This document shows positions 11,991 to 23,545 of a stretch of DNA of 64,000 nucleotides, one piece after another (positions within the stretch are counted from its first letter, which is position 1; each line of letters begins with the position of its first letter). Below the pieces are notes generated by a model. The model was not told where the DNA came from. It ran no database searches and was given only the letters and a program-made list of their open reading frames with translations. A program made the translations under genes and the position numbers. This DNA comes from Lithospermum erythrorhizon (taxonomy: Eukaryota; Streptophyta; Magnoliopsida; Boraginales; Boraginaceae). Where the stretch lies: positions 930,001 through 994,000 of the forward strand of contig JADFUC010001816.1 in NCBI GenBank assembly GCA_019722365.1. The letters run 5' to 3'.

Positions 11991-14900
11991 AGACGACAAG
12001 TCATTGAGAATCAAAAGTGAGTTGTTGAATATTTTTGCTATCAGAGATAGTCTACAGTTCTTATACAGTAAAGTGGTATATGATTTGATGCAAAGAGAGT
12101 ACCATGATGTGGCTATTACTAGATTCGTATGTAGGAGGAGCAATTGATGTTTATCCGAAGCCAGAGTGGATTTCACAGATATAGGTTCTATATAGTTGAG
12201 GCATATGACGGATATAAAACATCATGACGTGATTACATCGGGTCAGAGTAGTCTAATTTTAATAGCTATTATTCAGATTGATAGTAATTGTATCACTTAA
12301 TATTTATCTTGTAGATCTTATATTGTAAACTTTTTTTATAAATACAACTCAAACTATTTGGGTTAGATGAGCCAATCAATTATATTTTAATAGCTTATTT
12401 TGTAGATGGTGCTAGAGCCAAACAATTATATTATTTTGTTAATATTCTATCATTATATCAGAGTATTACAAATTTATATCATGTATAATCCGCTTTCGCT
12501 AGGCAAGGGTGGCATACCACCCTTATTCTTCATATTTTTTACGTAAACATTATGTTTCCTTTTCTTTTCTTTGAAGTCCTAATGGCCTAGTAGTGTTTAC
12601 AATCTACCAAAATATTTGTTTTCTCCTCTGCAGAACCAAATTGGCCACACTCATTTCGCCATATCTTACTTGTATGTTTCTTTTCTCTCTTATAGATTCA
12701 TAAAGTTTATAATACTCCTATCATCATATCTTACTTGCATATTTGTTTTCCACTATTTTTACTATTCTTCAATAAAGAAGACATGATTTTTGTAATCATG
12801 AAACACCCCCTCTCTAATAATATTCTTTTCAGCTTAACAACCCCCCAACCCCACCCATTCCGTCATATTTATGCTCAAACAAAGAATCAAAATGCCTCAA
12901 CAGGTTTCATACTTCACTATCTTTTCTTCAAATGAAGGTTTCTTAAATTTTTATTCAAATGAGGACTTCTTAAATTTGATTCAAAACATCTATCATATCT
13001 TCTATTGTTAATTTATATCGTGTATCTCATCTACTCCAATCTATTCTCATTCAAACGAATGAAGAATTTATGAACGTATTCTTTTTGTCCCCTAATTATT
13101 TCTCTTAGTATTTTATGGCCCCGAAAAAATACCAAAACAAAAATTCTCTATATTTTCTCAACAGTAAATTCAGATATTTCAATTCAGGAATCACAGTGGT
13201 GCCATCTACTCTGAAGAATTTCAAGACAACACTATCAAGTTTAATATTTTTCAATTTGTGCATCCAATGCCGACTCAAATTGATGGAGGGTGTTAAGAAT
13301 AATTATTGTCAAATATTATCCAATGAAATTAGTTAGAATAAATATAAGTTTATTTATATACATTAGATTATAGTAATCTAGTAGTGTAACTCCAAAATAG
13401 GGACAAAACTAATTCCAAGGGATTAATTTTCAAGGCACAAAATTCTTCCTATTTTACCTCTGTTATCGCACGGAGCGCGGCTCTGAAAAGAACTTCCATC
13501 CCACACCTACGTAATTTGGCATAACCAACAAATATTTCCTGGGTTGGTTTTGATAACGGCCCAACACACAATGTCGGTTTCTTTAATGAACAAATGCGCC
13601 TGTTGGTTTCTATAACGAACAAGTTGACCACACGTTAGATTTGCATCAGATACAAATTGAGAAATAAATGGCCTTATAAATTATCGACATTAATAACTCA
13701 ATTTAATAAATTAACATTAATATTAGTAATTAACATTAATTTTAATAATATAACATATGCAAAATTAACAAGAAATCAAAATCAACACAAACGATTTATA
13801 CATGGAAAACCTCTGTGACTCAAGAGTAAAACCACTGGGACTTTTAAGGAGTCCAATCTTACTTCTTATTATGATATTGTACAATCACCCATTACTACAT
13901 GAATAAAATAACATATTACAATATACATCACTAGAAAAATGAAAACAAAACAACATTTATTTTCCTATCGCCATCTGCCAGATCGATGATTTAATTGAAG
14001 AGATCCATCCTATCTTATAAGGCGCCGCGATCAAGTTGCCGCACTGATCATAATGAGCCACTTTGATCATGATGAGCCTCTCAATAAAGTGCCGGCTAGG
14101 GATCGCGAAATCAATATCCTCCTCCATGTGAAGACATATGACGATTATGATGTCATATGGGCACAACGGACCACGCACTCCTATCACCCTACCGAGTTCG
14201 GTCCACTAGTCATATCTAGTTTGAAATTTGTTAATGATCATTATATGCATTGGTATGAGATGCACAACCATGTCTTGGTCACTAATCCAGCTCAAAAGGA
14301 AGTTCGTTTAGATGCTCCTCCTACTACCTTTTATTCTAATGATGCGTAGGTATATTTACAATTAAGAAATATCTTTTATTTTAAATGTTCGAGCAATTAT
14401 ATTTAAAATAAACTTTTATTTTTTCTGCTTGCGTGGCTGGCGCGTGATTTAAGGCCTATCGTAATTCCCGTAATGGATGTACTGGGATCAGAAACCCCGA
14501 AAGAATTACTCCCCGTCAGGATTACATCAGGAGTTACTTTATGCCGTGCTTACAAGACACCCATGATAATGTCTTTATCTTGTATTTACGATGTAAAGAC
14601 TATTTCGATTGTCTCGATACTTCTTTTAAATGTATAGAATTTGACGGGTCGCAGATAGTATGTGTTTTGTCTCCTATCGTGATTACTCTCCTCAGGGTGG
14701 TATGTGGATTTATGGCTTCCTCACTTTGTCCCTCAAAGCTTCATGAGTGTAGATTACAGAAATTAGCTTTACAAGTTTTTGCTCATATCTTACTTGTTTT
14801 CGACATTCTAATGTTCTTTATCGATGTTAGTGCATGGAAACAATAAATATTTCTCATGCCAAGACCAATTGTCTTTACTGGGAGCAGAAAGTAAATAACT

Positions 14901-17239
14901 CGAGGGCAAAATTGTATCTTTCGAAGAAGATTTTGTTTCCATTTCTTATAAAGAAAAACTTCAGAGATATGGATTTTGGTTACTTGAAAAGGCATTACTT
15001 GCGGTCAAGCTAAGATTACTACCATCGCCTAAAATAAAGCATGAAAGAGTACCTATTGCATTTATTGTATTTACAAGATAGAAGTTTTGTTTACGGTAGT
15101 CTTTAACATAAACTTACGAGCTTACACTATATAAAGTGCCTCTAACGCACTTCCAAAGGATGCCAGCGAACAAGAGAGATTTTTGTATTGTATTTTGTGG
15201 AGGCAAACCATTCTGCAGTTTTATTTTATTTTGTAGGTTTTTCCGAATGTATCGAGCGCTCTATAAACTCCTTTAGGATTGTACAACCGGGTTGCTAACA
15301 CTGTTACGATGTTTGTAGTGTTTATTCATTTAGCCGACACATACTAGTGATGTTGCATTTATGATGATGTATCGTATTCAACTTATACATCCGTGATAGG
15401 AGTAGAATAGTATGCAAGAATTCGGGAGCATTCACATAAGTCCTTATTTGTAATTTCTCATCATAAATTTTAATTCCTTCATCTGTTGTGTTACCCCCCA
15501 AACGTAGCCAAGACGTCAGCATCAACCCATACTGGGATTACAGGTTTGTACTTTTGGGACAATTTACTTTTAGTCGAAGTCACCTTAGAATCGCTGGACA
15601 ATATACTAACAACTGATCATATGTGGTGATTACATTTTTAATCGATTCTCAACTAAACCAAAAATTCACCCAAGACTAAACCAAATTATACTAGTACTTA
15701 TTCCCTTAACAAGCTTGTACGTTGCGTATGCCCTCGCCACTTCTCAAGAAAGAACATCGCCTTCGCCTAACGAAGCGTAAGATTAATATTAATTTAATAT
15801 TTTAACTAATTTGACATAATTTAATATTAAAATAAAATTTAACATTACTATTTTGATATAATTTAACACTAATATATTATTAATTAACAAATCTAACCCA
15901 ATAATGTAATATTTTGACATAATTTAACATTATAAACATTAATATAAAATTTAACATTTTAAACATTAACAAAAGATTTAACATGAAAATAGTAATTTTA
16001 TTAATATATACCCATCACGATACACATTAACTTTAACATTTAAAATAATGTCAACTCATAACAAATATTTGTGAAAATAGAAAAAAACAATTGATTTATG
16101 AATGTTAACAAAAGTGTGAAAAGTGAAAATAAAATGAGCATATACATTTGTGGTGACGGTATATCCAACAAACGCACTATATGGTCGATATACATATCCA
16201 ACGCATGCTCTATTGGTTCGCTTGAAATTATGAAAAAATTACATGATCATTATACACTTGAAAGAGCGGCTTTGGGTCGGTATGCATTTTTCACCCTGCT
16301 TCCATGCTATTTGAATGTAAATTTATTGGTGTATTTGATGTATTCGTTATGCACTTACCCCATTACCCATACGACGCTTGTATAAAATCGAAAAATTATT
16401 ATGTTAGAAAAATTTTGCCTTTAGGATTTATATGCACCCACTCTTATACATGATGACAACCCGTGAGAAGATTGATATGTCCAGTGACATGTTTTTGATA
16501 GTTTAAGATGCATTTATAATTGCAATAGTAGATAATCTTAATCTTTCAAAATTGACTATGATGTTTGAGTGTTTAAAAAAAAAGACTGATGTTTGAGTGT
16601 TTATATAAAAAAAAAAGGCTGATGTTTGAGATTTCAAGATATAAAAGTTTTATTTTTCAGCTATAACAATTATGGAGTATAAAATCTCTAATAAATCTAG
16701 TAGTATCGGATTTCAAGATACGATCTATCATCAGTTGAAATAAACTATGGTACATGGGGTTCAATATAACAAAATTTGTGCCCCCTCTGTTACAACAAAC
16801 AAAATCTTAAGAATCATAAAGTTGTTATTCCTAAAGGTCACTTCGAAACGGAAACCTAACTGATGAAGACGCTACAGACTAATCCTGTACCTACAAGATG
16901 GATGCCCTTCCTTTCGACGTGGACATCTGAAATCGGCATTTGTTCCATATAACATCTGGATCAATTCAACTCCATCAAGGCTCTTCGCAATGAAACTGAA
17001 CATAGAACACCAGCCAACTCCACGTTGCATTTTCCGACATAAACTTAGTGACCAAGTGACCTACTGTTGTAAGAAATACATGCAAGTGTAAACTTAAAAG
17101 GAGATGTCGATGCAAGGAGAAAGAAAATGTTTCACATCTATGTAAGGTTTCACAATAACTATATATCGAGTATAGAGCAAGCCAACTTTTGCAATGTCAG
17201 TAGACCATGCAGATTCTAGAACAGAAATCTAACCTGAAT
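11991..17239. other. Gene-poor stretch between Harbinger copy B and GnTI
   Basis: No supported gene. 13640-14350 and 14450-15560 have a more balanced base composition and short open frames, suggesting old transposon fragments. 15780-16080 is a low-complexity region rich in variants of TTTAACATTAAT and TTTGACATAATTTAA. About 16800-17239 is probably the 3' UTR and flank of GnTI on the minus strand. Confidence 0.45.
14053..14349 (+). other. Unrecognised 98-codon open frame, possibly transposon-derived
   Basis: An uninterrupted frame from ATG 14053 to TAG 14349 with non-random composition (acidic start, then ..YHPTEFGPLVISSLKF.. and ..YMHWYEMHNHVLVTNP..). The spacing of aromatic and proline residues vaguely recalls plant mobile domain proteins carried by transposons, but I cannot assign it. 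No partner exon was found. It could be chance. Confidence 0.2.
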
Positions 17240-20200
17240 TTATACTCCAAGCTGGTTGAGAGAATCTGGACCAACAAGGAAGACACGCCGTTTATTTTGG
17301 TGCCGGAAGATTACAACTCCTTTGTATGCTGTTCTAGGTATTCCATCCTGATTATTGCAAACAAGACAGGCATCGGAAAATGCAATGTTGTCGAAATAGT
17401 TTACATGCATGCTTTTGTGAATTAATGCATAGAATCCAAGAAGTGCAGGGGTGTTGTGTTGGTCACCCACTGAATGTGTTATGTCCACTCAAGCGGAATT
17501 TAACTACACTAAATCAATCTACCTTCCATTCCTCAAAAATGCCAAATTGTCGTGCAATCTGCTCAAAGTCCTCCTGATCTCCATACTGAATCCGGATATC
17601 ACCATCAATATTATAGGTCTTCAGAACAATATCAGCTCCAGATACAGGTTTAGCTTTTTTCACCATGTCACCAAAGTGCTTCACATACTTATCCTGTGGA
17701 TTACAAATAACAAAGGAGAACGATCAATACCCACATTACTTACAGATATCTAAGAGAGGAGATAAATGGAAAGGCTCGCCATCTAGTTAGTTTACCTCCA
17801 TCAGGTAGCTGAGGTCCATAGAGTTCCAGTCAACCTTCATGCAAAATATCCTTTTTAAGAGAAAGTCCAACTAGGAGCAAACTGGAAATAGGGGGATGGA
17901 GAAATAGAGTAGATAGCACAGTCGGGAGAAAGAAGTCATGCCTGAACGTCATTAAGCTTAATTGGTTCAAGATATTGTCGAAAGAATTGACCCAAACTTG
18001 AACCCTACAAATAAATAGTCGGTTTTCATAAGAATAAGATAGATAGAAAAAACTAGAACAATATCGGGAAACATATCAGATGAGAGCTAAAAGAACGAAA
18101 ACTAAGGTTAGGACAAAGATCCACATACATGCTCCCCGAAGTTGTATGTTCTACATACTTCAGGCCGTATAAATTGCCTTCCTTGGTGATTCTCTTTCAG
18201 TCTTAACCAATCATCCCAATAAGTGAATATTTGGTCAAAGAAACAGATAAAAAAGAAGACCAATATCATTTGAAAGCATAAAATCTGGAAGTAAAAACAG
18301 ATTGAAAAGGATATGCCTTGGGCCATTTTGGAGATAGTTCATCCCATGTTGATCTTGTAAGCATCCATCCAAGACCAGGAAAGAAATCGGAGCGGTACAA
18401 TGCATCTGCAAAAGAGTTGATATTGATAAATATAGTATCAATATCATATGAATGGGCTGGAATGTTAGCCAGGCAAAAAATTGACATTTTTAAAGTCAGA
18501 AAGTGGGTTCATTGAAAGGACTATGTTAATTGTTTGAATAATACTGCCGTGTCATATGGTCACACCTACACTTAAACTTCACCTTCTGTTATCCCTCTAA
18601 TATTTCCACTAACAAAAACACTTCATATAAAAATTAATATCATTATTAACTCACAGGGATCTTGCACAAACTGTTTTTGCCCATTGTCATTCCAAGATGA
18701 AATAGCCATCACGGACCTGTAAAACTCATTTTCCAGATTTTAGAACATATTGTATTCAAATTCATCAATATTGGGAACAGAATCGGTTAATAGACAGAAG
18801 GTGATAAGACATAAAAAACAAATAAATAAGATTCAACATCACTTGTTAGAAATTCTTACTTATCTTTATCAAGGATGGAGGCACCAGCTTCAAAATAATC
18901 AAAAAAATCGGGGGCAATTTCCATATCATCTGCGTTTTGTAATAGATGTATTTAGAATGAGTTCAAATTATGTGGTAATTAAAGGCTAGCTGGTGATTAA
19001 CACCTTCAAGTATGATTACTCTGTTAAACTTGTGCTTGTAGAACAATTGATCTAGAGCCCATTTGTAATGACCTACCAAACAAACAGAATTGACAGACTA
19101 TGAATCAAAATACTAATACCACAAAATGAAGAAAAAAATGATACAGGAGGGGAATGAGAAGTTTAAGTCTTACGTGCAATTTTGTAGTATGCGATCAATT
19201 CACCAGGCCTTTCAGTTTGCAACGGTTCATACTCTAAGTGCTACAACGAATGGTAATTAATATCTAAACAGCATTCTGAATATATCAGAGCTTCTTCTTT
19301 GGAAATAGAATGGTGTATATAACATAAGAAGGAACAGAAAGTCAGAAACAAGCTACAAAAAGTAATAAGAGCGTATACCTGCATGTAGGTGATCTGGTCA
19401 AAGGTTAGAGCCTTACTTCTAACATTTGAATCCGACCCATCCTGCAAAAACCAGTGGGCACCTTAACACTCATGATAACTTATAGATTGCAAATGTAGTG
19501 ATTCAGGATAACAGCTTACCTGGGATACAAATATAGGAAATTTTGAGGCAATAGGACTATGATACCTGGTATGCATAGAGACCATTATTTATATTGTCTG
19601 AAAAACATAAAGTTGTTGGATCCTTTGGGCAAAGTTTAAAGCACTGCTTACTTTAAGATCGATTTGATAGTCCTTTCCAGATAATCTGCACGGTTGCACG
19701 CCATAATTACAACAGCTGACACAGGGGCCTGATATGTCAAATAGGTTTATCAAGAAGAAAACATGAGTATTTATGAAAGACTGGAGTACTGGAAGCAATG
19801 GGAAAACTACCTGAACATCACTAAGTGACTTTTGTAAGCCCTTCCCTGTAGATGACAAAAGAGCAAGAATGACCAACATTGTACTTTACTTATGTACCAT
19901 GCATACTGATGCTCAAGTGCGGTAATATTACCAAAATACGCACAAAAATTATTTTTTTCAGGAATGGAAATGCATTAAGAGCTTCTGTTTATCATGTATT
20001 AGTTTCAACTTCCCAACCTTGTTTGATTCTCCACGACTTAAGCTGTTTTGGTCAATTTATCTAATTTATGGGCCAAAGCTCGAAGACGGAGTTCTAAGTT
20101 TTAACCATAGCAAATACCTGCAACACCCCTCTTTAGTTGACACCAGTTCCATTTAGGAAGTGCCGTTTTTTGTGCCTACATCCTAAATATTCTCTTTCAT

Positions 20201-22573
20201 TTCACAATGTGTTCTTACATTATATGCAGGGACGAGTGCACTGTGATCTTTGGCTAGACAAAATCAGGGTCAATCAGTCAAATGGTCGTGGTTCTAGGCA
20301 ACTTGCAAAAGTGCACATTAAAAATTCAACATTGTATAAAGTTAAGATCTCCAAAGTAATATCACAACAGAAAGAAACGTATCAACAGTTGAAAGCTGAA
20401 GAAGTTGCTAAGTATGAAAATTTATGATGTGAAGCATGCAACGAGGAGGGGAAAACATACTCTCAAGTTCCTGAACAAGAGATCTTAGTTGACTGCACTC
20501 CAAACCCTGACGTTTGATTTCCTCTGGATCAAAGTAACAAATTATAATAAGTTTATATCAGCTTTTAGTGAGATGAAGTATTATGTTTACCGGAGAATTT
20601 GCATAAGGATATTCTGGAATAATACTAGAAATATAGAAAAAGAAACTGCACCTTCTAGAGAAACTATCCGCCCTTGTTGTTGGCTTATCTGGTCAATAAG
20701 CAATCTTGTCTGACTAACACAATGATTTTCTGCTTCAATCTGATAGGACAAGCAAAGTACTAAGCAATGACAGATAAAATTAAAATCATCCAAGCAGACT
20801 CAAGTACTGCAAATCAAGAAGAGGATTAAAGGTTAGTTGATTAATGCGAACCACTCGCTACATCATGGATGGATTTTCCTTTATCTTTTGGTGTTAGGTC
20901 AAAATGCAGAAATAAGCGGATAGAGCAATTAAAACAATGACTATTCAATAATTAAATATATACTATACCCCCTCTCTCTCAGCTCCATAGCTCCATAAGA
21001 AAAGAGTAAAGGCAGAATTTCAAATTTTCAGTGTCTTACAATATAACAAGGAATGATCAGTCTTTTTGTCTAATTTTGCAAATAACGTAAAGTAGGATAA
21101 ATTGTTTTATGATACTTTAGCCATTATTTTTCTAAAACCAAACATATTTCCCAATAGTCCATGTGTTATCCAATCCGACACATGTTTCATTGAACGTGTA
21201 AAATGAACTTCTAGGTTTTCACAGAAGTAAAATGTCAAAACATAATAAAGCTAATCAAGATAGACATACAGCTGCAGCAAGGCGGTCCGCATATTGTGAT
21301 TGTGTAGCGAAAAGACGCATCTGCAGAATGAAAATGGGAGCAGTGTCAAGCTAGAAATTCAAGGATTACTAAAGTAATAATGTAAAATGAACATGGAAAA
21401 AAGGGGAATGCGTGAGTTGAACATTTCTTAGGCAGCACTAGGAAATTAACATTTTACATATCCAATGATTCATGTTTCCGAAAGGAGGGATTAGACAAAT
21501 TAAATAAGACCAGGCTCAAATCAACCAAAATTCCAAGACTTTACAGTATTAGGGGGGAAACACACACATTTCATTGTCATAATAGATAGCAAGGAAGTCC
21601 ATCACGTGAGGCAATCCTGAAATATATGAATTATGCTCTTCAAATAACCCAACGTTACCTTATCAACGAGTTGGGAAATAATTTGACACTACTTTTTTGG
21701 AGTACTAACTAGGCCAAATTTCTAGTATCGTGATTCAGATTTTAAAACTCTTTCTTAAGGTATATCTGGACTAAACAAATACTCATAATTCCATTAGCAT
21801 TTAGACGATTTTAAATGCCTCGTTAATAGCCTTTCCATTCAGACTACTTAATCATATAGAGGGATCCAGAAGTTCCCATTTTCCAGATTCCATAGTTAGA
21901 GAAGTGTTCGGGTTCTAAATCGATTCAATACAAACTCAAATGTACTCCCTCCATAACAAAAACATCGCCAACTTTGTTATCCAATACTCAAAAGTAACAA
22001 ACTTCATAATTATAATTGACTAATAACTTCGATCTGAATCAAAATGATCACATTACGTAAAAAATATGATCTTTTGATATATTTTCACCAAATATAATAC
22101 AACATGTATAAATATATTCGAGTTCAAGTAAAAAAAAATCCCACCATCAAAATTCAAAACTAGACAATCTTTTCAATTGGAGGGAGTACAAACTCAGATG
22201 TTCTATATTGGCCTATTGGGTTTCACTACACAGCTACACTCACCATTAAAGTACACATCATTGATCAATAGAGTAATCTTTCACACACACATATAAAATT
22301 CAAGAAAACATACCAATCATAAATAAATAAATAAAAATAACATAATATGAAGCAAATATATAGAAGTTCAATAAAACAATAAATAAAAATCACATAATAT
22401 GAAGCAAATACATAAAAGTTCAAGAAAACATACCAATTATAAATAAATATATAAAAAATCACATAATATGAAGCAAATCAATGAAATATAATAAATTGTT
22501 GGATTAAAAACCTTAGTGAACAAGAGTTGCTAATAAAAAGTAGATACCGAAAATCCCATGAAAAAGATCGCAT
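17240..22573 (-). CDS. GNTI: Alpha-1,3-mannosyl-glycoprotein beta-1,2-N-acetylglucosaminyltransferase I (GnTI)
   Basis: GnTI adds the first GlcNAc to Man5GlcNAc2 in the medial Golgi and so opens complex N-glycan synthesis. Exons on the minus strand: 21270-21320, 20652-20739, 20461-20523, 19811-19845, 19652-19728, 19520-19565, 19379-19441, 19174-19240, 19004-19072, 18860-18929, 18655-18716, 18315-18405, 18129-18222, 17942-18004, 17796-17834, 17523-17693, 17240-17347. They sum to 1257 nt (418 residues) with phase kept throughout. Seen in order: stem and coiled coil ([10 protein letters not shown].., [13 protein letters not shown]), [42 protein letters not shown], the metal-binding [52 protein letters not shown], and the end [13 protein letters not shown]. 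One intron is AT-AC and one GC-AG. The adjacent first exon (22512-22573) is frameshifted, so the type II anchor cannot be made in frame; in-frame translation could begin only at the exon-2 ATG (21320). Confidence 0.93.
17835..17941 (-). other. GC-AG intron in GnTI
   Basis: The exon ends ..GACGTTCAG and the intron begins GCATGACTT; it ends ATGAAG before GTTGACTGG. Joining gives [16 protein letters not shown], which matches the conserved family sequence. No GT donor nearby keeps the frame. GC-AG introns are a known minor class processed by the main spliceosome. Confidence 0.85.
18223..18314 (-). other. AT-AC (U12-type) intron in GnTI
   Basis: On the minus strand the exon ends CCCAAGGC, the 92-nt intron starts ATATCCTTTTC and ends ATATTCAC, and the next exon starts TTATTGGGATGAT. 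Joining gives ..[18 protein letters not shown], the invariant GnTI sequence; no GT-AG pair does. ATATCCTTT is the U12 donor consensus. TTCTTTGAC, whose branch-site A lies about 12 nt before the acceptor, fits the U12 branch site (TTCCTTRAC). Confidence 0.9.
21945..22186. mobile_element. Stowaway-like MITE in GnTI intron 1
   Basis: Starts CTCCCTCCATAAC and ends CAATTGGAGGGAG, so the outer bases are inverted repeats (CTCCCTCC/GGAGGGAG), flanked on both sides by TA, the expected Stowaway/mariner target duplication. 242 bp, no coding capacity. A relative lies at 26307-26559, and the distal duplication block keeps only a fragment. Confidence 0.8.
22291..22480 (+). repeat. Tandem repeat, about 70-bp unit, 3 copies
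   Basis: Units contain ATAAAAGTTCAAGAAAACAT, ACCAATTATAAATAAATA and CACATAATATGAAGCAAAT; the middle copy is shortened. The distal duplication block has one unit (about 4070-4136), so the array expanded here or contracted there. Confidence 0.8.
22512..22573 (-). pseudogene. Damaged GnTI first exon (frameshifted anchor)
   Basis: Minus-strand ATG at 22573 gives [12 protein letters not shown], identical to the orphan exon at 4168-4236, then diverges to FISNSCSL. There is one extra T in the CTTTT run, and the GC-rich codons for AAAAFIYVQ are replaced by unrelated sequence. Up to the conserved donor it is 62 nt instead of 69, so it joins exon 2 out of frame and the hydrophobic anchor is lost. It lies about 1.2 kb upstream of exon 2 in the right orientation, where a functional first exon would be expected. 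Confidence 0.8.
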
Positions 22574-22675
22574 TTTTACTACTTTTTTTGCATAAAAATG
22601 AATAAAGATTGTATTTTTATGCTGTTTTTTGTGAACTATAGTGTTTATATAAAGACTTTGAGTCAATTACTCAGC

Positions 22676-23545
22676 AGCAGCTTCAACAACATAATGTATC
22701 AAACCGCAACACTAATGAGCTTTGAAAGAATTACTTTAATGCCTTATTCGATCAAGATTAAAACCTTTTTAACCGCTTTAATACAAAAGCCGTTTTATAA
22801 TACCAAACACAATCAGATTTAATAAACGTATCATCATTTAATGTATATCTAAAGATGCTACAAATGAAATAATTATCATAATTCATTTTAATTGACGCTT
22901 TTTTATTATTAAATATTTTTTTTGGTGAGACTTTGATCACAAATTAATTTTATCTATTACTTTAATGGAATAAAATTGATATTTTTACATTTGTTTAAAT
23001 TTTTTATAATTTGTTAAAAAAATTTGACAATGATTATTTATTGTTAAACATCAACCCGAAAACGAAAAATTTAAATAATTTTTTCGATGAGAATGGTCAA
23101 ATTTTGTTCTTCCGATGATAAAAAAAAATCAAAAAGAAAATAAAGTACCAAATTCACAACCTAGAAACTATAAAACCATTGTTGATGTCAATTTTTGTAA
23201 TGCTACAAAACTATATACAACAAATGAGCTCCAAACACTCTATGAAACAACCTCAATTCTTGAATACCTACCTAAAGAAACCTTCAAGTTTAAAAGTCCA
23301 AAAACATTACTAATTACTCGCTACAAAAAAGATAGTCATCATCACATAGTTTCAATAGATACCTAATGGCCACAATATATTATTTCAGAATGCATTTATG
23401 CTCGCATTTAAATCCTTTCGCACAACTGCTCTAATTAAGAAAAAAAACTCAAAAAGCTTCTCATGTCAAAAAATACCCAACACAAAAGAACAATAATACA
23501 GCTATATCTTCTGATAAAAAGAACTAGAGATGCTGGCCTCCAAGC
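22676..23545. other. Spacer between GnTI and TST
   Basis: Very AT-rich. It should hold the GnTI promoter side and the TST 3' UTR. Open frames such as 23115-23366 (plus) show no family motif. Nothing else is supported. Confidence 0.5.

Larger units (their letters stand above)
21811..22675 (-). repeat. Segmental duplication block, proximal copy (GnTI 5' end)
   Basis: Partner of 3858-4345 in the same orientation. It holds the GnTI leader, the damaged exon 1 and part of intron 1. It is longer because it keeps a 242-bp MITE (21945-22186) and three copies of a tandem unit (22291-22480). Confidence 0.85.

Noticed and set aside
20020..20115. Minus-strand piece reading [15 protein letters not shown], coiled-coil-like, inside the GnTI gene
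   Set aside because: The exons at 20461-20523 and 19811-19845 join directly in phase ([14 protein letters not shown]), leaving no place for it; it is intronic.
22291..22480. Regularly spaced repeats that could suggest a CRISPR-like array
   Set aside because: Units are contiguous, about 70 bp and AT-rich with no unique spacers; this is a plant intron tandem repeat.
22478..22666. 62-codon minus-strand frame starting MTQSLYINTIVHKK
   Set aside because: This start is upstream leader sequence; the family start is the ATG at 22573 inside it.
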